From: Borrelia maritima
GTDB lineage: Bacteria; Spirochaetota; Spirochaetia; Borreliales; Borreliaceae
Reading direction: 5' to 3'
NCBI RefSeq assembly: GCF_008931845.1
Contig: NZ_CP044535.1
Coordinates: 248,001-312,000, forward strand
Length of the DNA: 64,000 nucleotides
The notes below the pieces were generated by a model that saw only the letters and a list, made by a program, of their open reading frames with translations, made no database searches and was not told where the DNA came from. The first letter of the stretch is position 1. Every line of letters begins with the position of its first letter. The translations under genes were made by a program, and so were the position numbers. Shown in pieces: positions 45,861-54,396 of the stretch.

Positions 45861-47042
45861 CTAAACAATTAAATTAACATTTTTATCTACATCATAAGAA
45901 AATTCAACTTCTTCTTCAATTTGAAAAAATTTATTATAACCAAAATAAAATTTTTGATCCTTAGAGTCATCTTTGAAATTTTTAGAAAAAGAATTTAAAT
46001 TCTCACCGGCAAGAAAAAGATCTAAGCTGGCATTAAAACCACTCTCACCAAGCATTTTATTTAATGAATGCATATTTTGGTCAAAAAGCATTTTAACATT
46101 TTGATTGTCCACCACAATCTTTCCCAATAAATTATTATTAGAATCAAGGTTTAAATTAATTCGTATACTACCAAGCTCCTTAGGCTTTAAAACCAACTTA
46201 ATATCTCCCGTATTATTCGATTTTAACACAACTTTAGCTTTATCTACAATATTTTTATTAATCTTAAGATTCCACTCTGGCTTTAGGCTGCTTGCAAAAT
46301 CAAAACTATCAACCCCTTTAGAGTTTTTTATGTTATAATGAGCAAATTCTTCAACAAGGACATTTGAAAAGTCATTTGATATTTCTTTAACTTTATATTT
46401 ACCAGCAAAATTTTGACCATCAATTACATTTGGGCTAAACTTTGAAAAAATAAAATCATTGCGATCACCATTATTCTTCTTAAAATTTTTCACATCAATG
46501 TTAATAATATTTTTTTCTTCCTTTTTATCATTCAAGCTTATCTGATTATAATAATCATCAATTATCGTGGTTGAAAAATCAAAACCTAAAAAAGAACTCA
46601 AATCATTAACAGTCAAACAAAGTTTTTCGATTTTTTCAAAAAGTTTTTCTTTATTTAGAAAATCAAAATTAAATAATAAATTGTCTTTAATGTTATTTAA
46701 AGCTTCAGAATCTAAAAAACTATTCATTCTAGTAATCAAAAACTTCAAGTCAGAAACAAAAGCCTCATTTTCAAGTTTTTTTAAAAAAAGGGATTTATTT
46801 AAAAGCGATTTTTTTAAATTTTTAGCAATAAGTCCATTATCTTTAAAAAAATTTAAAAAATCAAATATCATAAATTTTGCTTTAGCTAATTTTTTAAACT
46901 CAGAAGACATAATGTTTAAAAAAGAATCCTTATTATTCTCTCTAGATTCCATTTTAGAAACATTTAAATTTAATCCTTTAACCGTATTTAAAAGATTAAA
47001 TTTATTGCCATCATCTTTATTTAATTTTAATAAATTATTCAT
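45861..47042 (-). CDS. fliK: Hook-length control protein FliK (FlbC), 393 aa
   Basis: Secreted ruler that stops hook growth and triggers the FlhB switch. The N-terminal 260 residues are Lys/Asn/Phe-rich and variable, as usual. The C-terminal FliK domain (about 275-365) has DIKLVLKPKELGSIRINLNL, then NVKMLFDQNMHSLNKMLGESG, which fits the Flg_hook pattern. The ribosome site GGAG overlaps the flbB stop, ten bases before the ATG. The name rests on the C-terminal domain plus position between flbB and flgD. Confidence 0.87.
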   Translation of the reverse strand: MNNLLKLNKDDGNKFNLLNTVKGLNLNVSKMESRENNKDSFLNIMSSEFKKLAKAKFMIFDFLNFFKDNGLIAKNLKKSLLNKSLFLKKLENEAFVSDLKFLITRMNSFLDSEALNNIKDNLLFNFDFLNKEKLFEKIEKLCLTVNDLSSFLGFDFSTTIIDDYYNQISLNDKKEEKNIINIDVKNFKKNNGDRNDFIFSKFSPNVIDGQNFAGKYKVKEISNDFSNVLVEEFAHYNIKNSKGVDSFDFASSLKPEWNLKINKNIVDKAKVVLKSNNTGDIKLVLKPKELGSIRINLNLDSNNNLLGKIVVDNQNVKMLFDQNMHSLNKMLGESGFNASLDLFLAGENLNSFSKNFKDDSKDQKFYFGYNKFFQIEEEVEFSYDVDKNVNLIV

Positions 47043-47049
47043 ACAAACA

Positions 47050-47673
47050 CTACTCCAATGAACTAACAGACATTTTCCTAATCAATACAGCAGCTTTTTT
47101 CGAATCCATAATAGAAAGCCAATAGGGAACAATTGATAATCGGCCTTCTTTTTTAGAAAGCTCTTCAATTTTTCGCATATAAGATATTGCAAGCTCAGGA
47201 TTTAAATCCTCAAGCCGCTTAACAGCATCTTCTGGTGGCATATTCATTAAATATACAGCTGTTTGTAAAATATTTGCTTCCTCGTCATTATATTTATTTA
47301 TAATATCATCTATTACCTTTTGTTTTAAATCTAAATCTTTCTGCTTTTGATTAAGTTCAAATTCAAGCTTATTTAAACTGTCTTCTTTTAACTTTAAATC
47401 TTCTTTAAGCTTTTCAATCTGCTGACTCTTAATATCAATCGCTTCTCTTTCCTTTACAAGCCTAGCCTCATCAAGGATTATATTAGAATTATGATCAAAG
47501 GACAAAGAAGTTTCTCCTAAAAACTTAGTCCTTACAAATTCAGGGAAATATCTCTTAGTATTATATAATCCAAGAAAATCAATAAAAAATAATACAAAGA
47601 AAAATAAAATAAAAATTAAAAATAACAAAAAAAATGCTCTAAAAAAGAACGATAAAAAATTATTCACTTTCAA
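47050..47673 (-). CDS. flbB: Flagellar collar protein FlbB (MotE/YlxF-like), 207 aa
   Basis: Reported in B. burgdorferi as a base protein of the spirochaete motor collar needed for stator assembly. One N-terminal membrane helix (about 8-33) precedes a long coiled coil (about 65-125). The helical C-terminal domain (about 130-205: MNMPPEDAVKRLEDLNPELA ... MDSKKAAVLIRKM) has the repeated MgtE-N/MotE pattern. The gene lies between fliJ and fliK, exactly where Bacillus has ylxF (MotE). It overlaps the end of fliJ by 14 bases. Domain and position agree; sequence homology to MotE needs a profile search. Confidence 0.88.
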   Translation of the reverse strand: MKVNNFLSFFFRAFFLLFLIFILFFFVLFFIDFLGLYNTKRYFPEFVRTKFLGETSLSFDHNSNIILDEARLVKEREAIDIKSQQIEKLKEDLKLKEDSLNKLEFELNQKQKDLDLKQKVIDDIINKYNDEEANILQTAVYLMNMPPEDAVKRLEDLNPELAISYMRKIEELSKKEGRLSIVPYWLSIMDSKKAAVLIRKMSVSSLE

Positions 47674-48091
47674 TCCTTAGATTTTGACAAACTTTATAAT
47701 TTACATATTCATCTAGCACTAAGCTTTCCTTCTTTTCTTTATTTTTAATTATAGAATTATTTAAAGTCTTTATTAATATTTTAATCTTTTTTTCTTCTCT
47801 ATATTTATCCACATAAACATCATAACATTGATTATAGTGCTTTCTAAGTTCTTTAAGAATAGTAAAATCTTGGTTTTTCTTATAATTTAAACAGTCTATA
47901 TAACCTATTACAGAAAGATCATCAAAACCACTCAGGCTTTTTAAAAGATCGGGAATTTCATCTGAAAACTGATTTATTTCTGAAATTTTTTTATTTACAT
48001 TCATTAAGTCTCTCTCACTTAACTTGCGATGGTAAGCTCTAATGGTCAATATTTTTTTAAGTTTTTGTTTTCTAAAGTTTAAATCATTCAA
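47660..48091 (-). CDS. fliJ: Flagellar export chaperone FliJ (FlbA), 143 aa
   Basis: Coiled-coil stalk of the export ATPase, linking FliI to FlhA. Nearly the whole protein is helical and charged: RKQKLKKILTIRAYHRKLSE at the start and VDKYREEKKIKILIKTLNNS later. Length (about 147) is right for FliJ. The start is TTG overlapping the fliI stop by four bases (TTGA), with AAGGG roughly ten bases upstream. FliJ is weakly conserved, so the call leans on position after fliI and on coiled-coil pattern. Confidence 0.87.
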   Translation of the reverse strand: MNDLNFRKQKLKKILTIRAYHRKLSERDLMNVNKKISEINQFSDEIPDLLKSLSGFDDLSVIGYIDCLNYKKNQDFTILKELRKHYNQCYDVYVDKYREEKKIKILIKTLNNSIIKNKEKKESLVLDEYVNYKVCQNLRIESE

Positions 48092-49398
48092 GACAATATT
48101 TCCCTTATTTCATCTTCTAAATTTTCAAAATCAAATTTTTCATTTATTCCTTGAGAAATAAAATCAATAATCTTAGGATACTTAGAAATTGCAAAATCAA
48201 CATCCTTATTGGATCCTTTGATATAAATACCTGTTCTAACAAGATCTTCATAATCTTTATAAACAGACAATAAATTTCTAGCTTTCGTTATTAATTTTTG
48301 CTTTTCTACACTCATTATTCTATTAATAGATCTTGAAGTTGAACTTAAAACATTTATTGAAGGATAAATTCCCCTATCAAACAAATCTCTGTCTAAAATA
48401 ATGTGACCATCTAAAACAGCCTTAATATTATCAGCTACAGGCTCTGTAAAATCATCTCCTTCAACAAGAACAGTATAAAACCCAGTAACACTTCCCCCAT
48501 TACCATTAAAACCTGATCTCTCAAGTAAAATTGGAATTTCAACAAAAACAGAAGGTGGATAACCTTTAGCTACCGGAGGCTCTCCCAAAGAAAGAGACAT
48601 CTCCCTTTTAGCATTTGCAAACCTAGTAATAGAATCAAAAAGCAAAACTACATCTTTACCTTGCTCCCGAAAGTACTCCGCTATCATGGTAGCAACATAA
48701 GCTCCCTTATACCTTGATATAGGGGACTCATCAGAAGTTGAAACAACTAAAACACTTTTTTTCAAACGCTCTTCGCCCAGTTCATGCTGAATAAACTCAT
48801 TAAGCTCTCGACCCCTTTCTCCAATAAAAGCAATAACGTTTACATCTGCATTTGAATTTTTTGCAATCATGCCAAGCAAAGTAGATTTACCAACTCCAGC
48901 ACCAGAAAAAATGCCAACTCTTTGTCCTTTTGCAACTGGTAAAAATCCATCAAGAACTTTAACTCCTGTCAATATTTGCTCTTCAAAAATACTTCTATTA
49001 ATTGGATTAATTTTTTCAAAAATTAGCTCTTTATATCTATTGTTTAAAAATGAACCTTTGTTATCAATGGGCCTACCAAGAGAATCAATAACTCTTCCTA
49101 AAAGTTCATCACTAAGATTTATTTCTAACCCTTTATTTAAAGAATAGACCTTATTTCCAACTTCAATCCCACTAAATCCTTCATAAGCCATAAGACTAAC
49201 ATAAGGACCATTAAATCCTAAAACCTCAGCACACACCTTTTCATTATTTCTCTGATCAATTAAACACAAATCCCCAACAGCACACTGAGGTCCTAAACTT
49301 TCAACTAAAAAACCTTTTATTTTTTGCACTCTGCCAACAAAAGAGACAGTTTCAATGTCATCTATCTGTCTTAAATAATTTTCAAAAAAATTACTCAC
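48088..49398 (-). CDS. fliI: Flagellar export ATPase FliI, 436 aa
   Basis: Hexameric F1-beta-like ATPase that unloads chaperones at the export gate. Walker A SGAGVGKST is at about 165-173, then GERGRELNEF and VLLFDSITRFANA (Walker B). PPSVFVEIPILLERSG and a helical C-terminal domain complete it. I start at GTG 49398, because AAAGGA (49405-49410) lies six bases upstream. A GTG at 49416 abuts the fliH stop without a ribosome site. The resulting 436 residues match the family (about 435-457). Confidence 0.95.
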   Translation of the reverse strand: MSNFFENYLRQIDDIETVSFVGRVQKIKGFLVESLGPQCAVGDLCLIDQRNNEKVCAEVLGFNGPYVSLMAYEGFSGIEVGNKVYSLNKGLEINLSDELLGRVIDSLGRPIDNKGSFLNNRYKELIFEKINPINRSIFEEQILTGVKVLDGFLPVAKGQRVGIFSGAGVGKSTLLGMIAKNSNADVNVIAFIGERGRELNEFIQHELGEERLKKSVLVVSTSDESPISRYKGAYVATMIAEYFREQGKDVVLLFDSITRFANAKREMSLSLGEPPVAKGYPPSVFVEIPILLERSGFNGNGGSVTGFYTVLVEGDDFTEPVADNIKAVLDGHIILDRDLFDRGIYPSINVLSSTSRSINRIMSVEKQKLITKARNLLSVYKDYEDLVRTGIYIKGSNKDVDFAISKYPKIIDFISQGINEKFDFENLEDEIREILS

Positions 49399-49404
49399 TA
49401 AAAT

Positions 49405-49410
49405 TCCTTT
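49405..49410 (-). promoter_or_regulatory. Ribosome site fixing the fliI GTG start
   Basis: AAAGGA on the minus strand, six bases from GTG at 49398. It favours this start over the GTG at 49416. Confidence 0.65.
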
Positions 49411-49416
49411 AGACAC

Positions 49417-50337
49417 TTAGCTTAATAAAGAAAAATTTTTAAACTTTTCCTCTATTTTATCAAGTTGAGAAGAAATACGCGCATCAATCTCTCCAAAATT
49501 AGTTTCAATTATACAACCACCTTTGCCTATGTTGGGATCTTCTATTATCTCTAAATTTTCTATAATATCAAATCTGGAAATAAAATCATTTTTTTTATGT
49601 CTAACAATATCTAAATCATCAAGATTCACACGAATTGTAATTTGTGTTTTGTCTTTTACTCTTTTTAATACTTCATTAACATTTTCTAGAACAATATCTT
49701 TTTGAGAATCCGTAATTCTTTTAATAACCTTAATTGCAATTTGCATAACAAGACTTACTATCTGACCACTAGAAGATTCAAGAATCCCCTTCCTTTCCGC
49801 AATCAGAGATGCTATTATGCTGTGAAGCTTTCTCATAGTTTTGTCAAAATCTTCAAAACCACTTTCATAACCCTTTTTATATCCTTCTTCCCTACCCTTA
49901 GCTGTTGCCATCTCAAGATCTGTTTTTAATTTTTCCTCATACTCTCTTGTTAATTTTTCAATCTCAGTATTAGACTCAGCCTCAATAGATTCCTTCTTAT
50001 AAATAGCTTCTCTTTGCAAAAGATCTGCTTCTTGCTTGGCTGCCTCTAATACTTCATTGGCTTTTACCTTAGCCTCTTGAATAAGTCTCTCAGATTCAAT
50101 TTGGACTTCTTCTTTGGCAAGTTCTTGCCTTTTAGCAAGCTCTTCCTCAAGTTGCAATTTTTCATCTCTTAAAAGCTGCAACTCTTCTTTAAGATTAGTA
50201 ATTTGGCTGTCTATGTCGTAAACCTTGTTTTCCTTCTGCTTAATTTCCAAAGATTCAAAAATGGGCTTTGCTATTTCAACAAATTCAAACTTTACTGAAT
50301 TATCAACTTCTGATGATTTATATAAAACCTTAGGCAA
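49417..50337 (-). CDS. fliH: Flagellar assembly protein FliH, 306 aa
   Basis: Peripheral stalk-like regulator of FliI that ties the ATPase to FliN. A long charged coiled coil (about 40-165, LQLEEELAKRQELAKEEVQIE) contains a glycine-spaced segment EEGYKKGYESGFEDF. The C-terminal FliH/V-ATPase E-like domain (about 175-300) ends LEIIEDPNIGKGGCIIETNFGEIDARISSQLD, given here only as a landmark in pieces: GKGGCIIET and DARISSQLD. The start is TTG with AAAGGAG six bases upstream. It is somewhat longer than enteric FliH, as in other spirochaetes. Confidence 0.92.
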   Translation of the reverse strand: MPKVLYKSSEVDNSVKFEFVEIAKPIFESLEIKQKENKVYDIDSQITNLKEELQLLRDEKLQLEEELAKRQELAKEEVQIESERLIQEAKVKANEVLEAAKQEADLLQREAIYKKESIEAESNTEIEKLTREYEEKLKTDLEMATAKGREEGYKKGYESGFEDFDKTMRKLHSIIASLIAERKGILESSSGQIVSLVMQIAIKVIKRITDSQKDIVLENVNEVLKRVKDKTQITIRVNLDDLDIVRHKKNDFISRFDIIENLEIIEDPNIGKGGCIIETNFGEIDARISSQLDKIEEKFKNFSLLS

Positions 50338-50351
50338 ACAAAACTCCTTTA

Positions 50352-51386
50352 TCAGACAAGCACATCTTCCTCGCCACCTCTTGAAATAACTATTTCTCCT
50401 TGTTCTTCTAATTTTCTAATAAGAGAAACAATTTTTTGCTGGGATTCTTCAACGTCTTTTCGCCTAGTAGGTCCCAAAAACTCCATATCCTCCTTAAGCA
50501 TTGAAGCTGCTCTTTTTGACATGTTTTTGAAAATTTTTTCTTGAACAGGGATATCTACAGATTTTAAAGCTTTTGCTAACTCTTGACCATCTATTTCTCT
50601 TAAAACCCTTTGTATAGATCTGTCATCAAGTAAAACTATATCCTCAAATACAAACATTTTCTTCTTAATCTCTTCTGCAAGCTCTGGATCTTCTTCTTCA
50701 AGAGATTCAATAATAAACTTCTCTGTCTTTCTATCAGCCATATTGATTATCTCAACAACATTGTCAACTCCACCCGCTGATGTGTAATCTTCTGAAGAAA
50801 GAGAAGCTAGTTTTTTTTCAAGAACTCTCTCAACCTCTCTTACGACCTCAGGAGAAGTTCTATCCATTAATGCAATTCTTCTTGCAACATTGGTTTGCAC
50901 TTCTGTGGGCAAACTAGAGAGAATAAAAGAAGCCTTTTGAGGATCAAGATATGAAAGTATTAAAGCAATTGTTTGAGGATGTTCTTGTTGAATAAAATTT
51001 AAAATATTTGCAGGATCTGCTCTTCTAACAAATTCAAAAGGCCTAGATTGCAAAGCAGATCCCAAATTATTAATAATGTCAACTGCTTTTTGAGTACCAA
51101 GAGATTTTTCAAGAAGCTCTCTTGCATAATCAATTCCACCCTTTTGAATAAATTCTTGAGCCATCATCAATTCTTTAAACTCTAAAAGAACATTATCTTT
51201 AAGTTCAGAAGTAATCGTCTCAAGTTTTGCTATCTCAAATGTCAAAGACTCTATCTCTTCTTGAGAAAGATACTTAAACACTTTAGAAGAGATTTCAGAA
51301 CCTATTGAAACAAGTAAAATAGCAGCCTTTTGCTTTCCTGTTAAAGCAGAAACATCAAGAATCTCCTTTTCTTTTTTTTCTTCCAT
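50352..51386 (-). CDS. fliG: Flagellar motor switch protein FliG (FliG2), 344 aa
   Basis: Rotor protein that receives torque from MotA and sits between the MS-ring and FliM. It has the three FliG domains. The N-terminal one (GKQKAAILLVSIGSEISSKV, about 17-36) binds FliF. The middle one has HPQTIALILSYLDPQKAS (the EHPQ motif near 133). The C-terminal domain carries the charged torque helix (DRSIQRVLREIDGQELAKAL). Borrelia has a second FliG elsewhere; this operon copy is FliG2, the motor one (established knowledge). AAGG lies 11 bases before the ATG. Confidence 0.96.
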   Translation of the reverse strand: MEEKKEKEILDVSALTGKQKAAILLVSIGSEISSKVFKYLSQEEIESLTFEIAKLETITSELKDNVLLEFKELMMAQEFIQKGGIDYARELLEKSLGTQKAVDIINNLGSALQSRPFEFVRRADPANILNFIQQEHPQTIALILSYLDPQKASFILSSLPTEVQTNVARRIALMDRTSPEVVREVERVLEKKLASLSSEDYTSAGGVDNVVEIINMADRKTEKFIIESLEEEDPELAEEIKKKMFVFEDIVLLDDRSIQRVLREIDGQELAKALKSVDIPVQEKIFKNMSKRAASMLKEDMEFLGPTRRKDVEESQQKIVSLIRKLEEQGEIVISRGGEEDVLV

Positions 51387-51401
51387 ATCAATTATTACCT
51401 T

Positions 51402-53111
51402 CTACGCGTTTTTCAAAAGCCATGTTCTTATAAGCTTAGCAACATCTTCTGGTTTTTCTCTAGCTAAAAGCTCGGCATTGTTTTGAAGCTCGTCACCTTC
51501 TCTAATCCCACCAACAACATCATCAACACCAATATCGTCACCACCATCCATTAAGGCTTGTTGACGTCTTAAATGAGCTTGTTTTGCCAATTCCTCTTCT
51601 CTAAGACGTCTTCGTCTCTCAAGCTCTCTGGAAATAGCAAAAAATATTGTAAATACTAAAATTAATAATGAGAATATTATACTTGCAATAAATAAAAAAT
51701 ATTTAAACCTTTCACTTGCAAAATAATTTTCATCTATTTTCCTAAATTCATTCATACGATCAAAAGATATATTTCTAACCGTTATTGAATCACCTCTTTC
51801 TGGTTTATATTCAAAAGAACTTTGCAAAACATCTTCAATATTTTTTATTTCCTCTAATGCCATAGGCTTATATTCTCTTTTTCTCATTCCATTTTCTATT
51901 ACGAAACTTCCCTTCTCATCATAAACAAAATTCCAAATGCCATCCACAAAAATACCAAGAGAAACACCTACAATCCTAGCAGGCTCCTTTTCACTTGTAG
52001 ATTTTTTTTCATTTAAAGCAACATTTTTGATCTCTTGAGATTCATTATATTTACCAGTAATATCGCTTAAATCCTGATATTCAGGAGGAGTATTGCCTTC
52101 TTGCCCAGGAGGGCCCCATGGACTATATCCTTGTCCCTGATATTCTTTTTTTTGAGTCTGAGAAGATATAATAGTTGAATCGCTTACTTTCCTAGTGTTA
52201 TAAGAAGCTTTTGGATCTTGAGATTGAAGCTCAATAGGAGCATACTCTTTGGACTCTGTAGTTTCTTTTGAAGTATCAAGCTTTACATTTACTCTTGCTA
52301 TCATAAATCTATCAACGGACAAAACTTTACTTAATGCAGAGTCAATTTCTCCCCTAAGCATGGCTTCATACTTAAGCTTTAATTTACGTTCTTTTTCTGC
52401 TAAGTCTATTCTATCTATTCCATCTAAATTAGAAAAATCATTTAAAATAGTTCCACTATTATCAACAATAGCAATATTATCAGATTCAAGACCTTCAATG
52501 GCATACTGAATAAGCTTAACAAGCCCTTCAACTTTTTTTCTATTGGTAATAATATCAGAACCAGGTCTTGGAGTAATTCTAACAGATGCCTTAACAGGTT
52601 CCTGTGACTCTTTAAAAAGAGCCTTTTCGGGCATAACAAGATTCACGCTAACGGCATCAACATCATCTAAAGCTACAATATGCTGCTCAACCGCCCTTGT
52701 AATAGACCTTCTAAGATTAATGCTTCTTTCAAAATCAGTAATAGTCCATCTATCAATATCAAACAAAGCCCATGGATCCATGTGAACAGGCACAAGCTCT
52801 TCTCTAACAAGAATTGCTCTCATTTTTTTTGCAAACTTTTCATCGTCCAAATAAATTCTTCCGTCAGAATTCAAAAAATACTTAACATTTTCCCTATCAA
52901 GTCTTTGCGATATCCTATCTAAGAGATATTGATCTTTAATTTCAACTCCAAAAAGAGCAACGCTTTGACTTTTAGTAGAAAACCCTATCAAAAAAACAAT
53001 CGCAAGAATCACACAAAAAATAATCAATCCTAAGGCTATTTTTTGAACCGTACTAGCTTTTTTTAAGATTCCTTTTGCTGAAACAAAAAAATTAGTAAAA
53101 AAATTGCTCAA
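51402..53111 (-). CDS. fliF: MS-ring protein FliF, 569 aa
   Basis: Forms the inner-membrane MS ring on which the motor is built. There are two membrane helices (about 25-46 and 452-475) with the periplasmic ring-building domains in between: RISQRLDRENVKYFLNSDGRIYL, noted here by its VKYFLNSDGRIYL part, then INLRRSITRAVEQHI and VSVNLVMPEKALF. The acidic C-terminal tail (about 515-569, ending EKPEDVAKLIRTWLLKNA) binds FliG. The start is TTG with GGGAG about ten bases upstream. Length is normal. Confidence 0.96.
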   Translation of the reverse strand: MSNFFTNFFVSAKGILKKASTVQKIALGLIIFCVILAIVFLIGFSTKSQSVALFGVEIKDQYLLDRISQRLDRENVKYFLNSDGRIYLDDEKFAKKMRAILVREELVPVHMDPWALFDIDRWTITDFERSINLRRSITRAVEQHIVALDDVDAVSVNLVMPEKALFKESQEPVKASVRITPRPGSDIITNRKKVEGLVKLIQYAIEGLESDNIAIVDNSGTILNDFSNLDGIDRIDLAEKERKLKLKYEAMLRGEIDSALSKVLSVDRFMIARVNVKLDTSKETTESKEYAPIELQSQDPKASYNTRKVSDSTIISSQTQKKEYQGQGYSPWGPPGQEGNTPPEYQDLSDITGKYNESQEIKNVALNEKKSTSEKEPARIVGVSLGIFVDGIWNFVYDEKGSFVIENGMRKREYKPMALEEIKNIEDVLQSSFEYKPERGDSITVRNISFDRMNEFRKIDENYFASERFKYFLFIASIIFSLLILVFTIFFAISRELERRRRLREEELAKQAHLRRQQALMDGGDDIGVDDVVGGIREGDELQNNAELLAREKPEDVAKLIRTWLLKNA

Positions 53112-53126
53112 AGTCTTATGGCTCCC

Positions 53127-53462
53127 TTAACGAACATTGATTATATCTTGATAAGCCTTCACGCCTCTCTCAACAACAGCCTTTAAAATGCTTAAATTCA
53201 TATTTGCCCTAGCCATTACTATTGCAAGATCGTGAACATCAATACTACTAGGCTTGAAAATAGCCTTTTCTGTAACCCTAGAAACATTTAATTGACTATT
53301 GTTGACATCAGTAATCGTATTTATTAAAACATCTTTAAATGTTTCAACATCATTGTTTTTGGTACTGCTTTTAGAACTAAAAAGATTTACATCAAAATGC
53401 AAAGGATTTTTTTTAACCAAATTAATATTATTCTCTTTTAAAAAAGCATCTATCCTCACCAA
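53127..53462 (-). CDS. fliE: Flagellar MS ring-rod junction protein FliE, 111 aa
   Basis: Small secreted protein joining the MS ring to the proximal rod. The conserved C-terminus is VHDLAIVMARANMNLSILKA, then VVERGVKAYQDIINV (about 75-111). FKDVLINTITDVNNSQLNVS precedes it. The N-terminal 40 residues are variable. Start at TTG 53462 (AAAGGAG six bases upstream) or GTG one codon later; the product differs by one residue. It lies 11 bases after flgC. Confidence 0.95.
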   Translation of the reverse strand: MVRIDAFLKENNINLVKKNPLHFDVNLFSSKSSTKNNDVETFKDVLINTITDVNNSQLNVSRVTEKAIFKPSSIDVHDLAIVMARANMNLSILKAVVERGVKAYQDIINVR

Positions 53463-53473
53463 AAATCACTCCT

Positions 53474-53932
53474 TTAGCCTTGAAGTATAGCTAATGCGCT
53501 TTTAAACATAGACTTACTACTATTAATAACAGTAGAATTTGCCTCATAAGCACGAGAAGCTGAAATCATGTCTACCATCTCTTCAACTAAATTGACATTA
53601 GGAAGCTCAACATAACCTTTTTTATCTCCAGAACTTATTGAATCAGGATGAGTTGGATCATATTTTAACTTTAATGGAGATTTATCTTTTTCAATACTAG
53701 CAACCCTAACTCCTTGCCCAATGCCATTGTCAAGATAATCTGGAATAAAAGGCCCTTTCCAATAAGGATTATTAACCCTTGGAGCAAAAACAATTCTTTG
53801 CCTTCTGTAAGGCCCACCGTCAGGGGTTCTAGAAGTAGAAACATTTGCAATGTTATTAGAAATAACATCAATTCTTAACCTTTGTGCTGTTAATCCTGTT
53901 GAAGCTACATTAATGCTTGAAAACAATCCCAT
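53474..53932 (-). CDS. flgC: Proximal rod protein FlgC, 152 aa
   Basis: Part of the flagellar rod that crosses the periplasm. It has the N-terminal rod motif INVASTGLTAQRLRIDVISN plus IANVST (about 7-33). The FlgC signature YVELPNVNLVEEMVDMISAS leads into the C-terminal helix (about 116-150). AAGGA lies seven bases before the ATG. Length matches FlgC (about 135-150). Confidence 0.96.
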   Translation of the reverse strand: MGLFSSINVASTGLTAQRLRIDVISNNIANVSTSRTPDGGPYRRQRIVFAPRVNNPYWKGPFIPDYLDNGIGQGVRVASIEKDKSPLKLKYDPTHPDSISSGDKKGYVELPNVNLVEEMVDMISASRAYEANSTVINSSKSMFKSALAILQG

Positions 53933-53955
53933 GTTACATTCCTTAAGATATTAAT

Positions 53956-54363
53956 TTATTTTAATACAATATTTATACTTTTAAAATAATGCGTCTGAAC
54001 ATTAGTCATGAGATGATACATCATTTGGTTTTGCACAAGTGACTTAATCTCAGAATCAATATCAACATTATTGCCATTATTATTCATAGTTGAAAAATGG
54101 TCAAGAACTCTATGAGGCTTGACATCTGAATACTTTAGATTTTTAAACCCAGACAAATGCTTATCACTAGACTTGATTAAGCTTAGATTATTTTTATCTT
54201 TATTTAAAAAAACCCTTTCAAGCTCTGACTCAAAAGTAATTTTACTTCTTTTAAAATTTGGAGTATCTACATTTGCTATATTGTCAGAAATAACGCTTTG
54301 TCTTAAACTCAGAACATCTAAATACCTATGTGAAAAATCTACAGATCTTTCAAAATCATTCAA
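53956..54363 (-). CDS. flgB: Proximal rod protein FlgB, 135 aa
   Basis: First gene of the classical flgB operon and part of the proximal rod. It has an N-terminal rod motif (LRQSVISDNIANVDTPNFKR, about 20-39) and a C-terminal helix (DIDSEIKSLVQNQMMYHLM). The start is TTG at 54363 with a strong AGAGGGGG seven bases upstream. The operon promoter lies at 54401-54406 in the end of hslU. The 33-base gap to hslU is the only noticeable break in this part of the run. Confidence 0.95.
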   Translation of the reverse strand: MNDFERSVDFSHRYLDVLSLRQSVISDNIANVDTPNFKRSKITFESELERVFLNKDKNNLSLIKSSDKHLSGFKNLKYSDVKPHRVLDHFSTMNNNGNNVDIDSEIKSLVQNQMMYHLMTNVQTHYFKSINIVLK

Positions 54364-54396
54364 ATTAAAACCCCCTCTGTTTAAAATTACTTTTAA

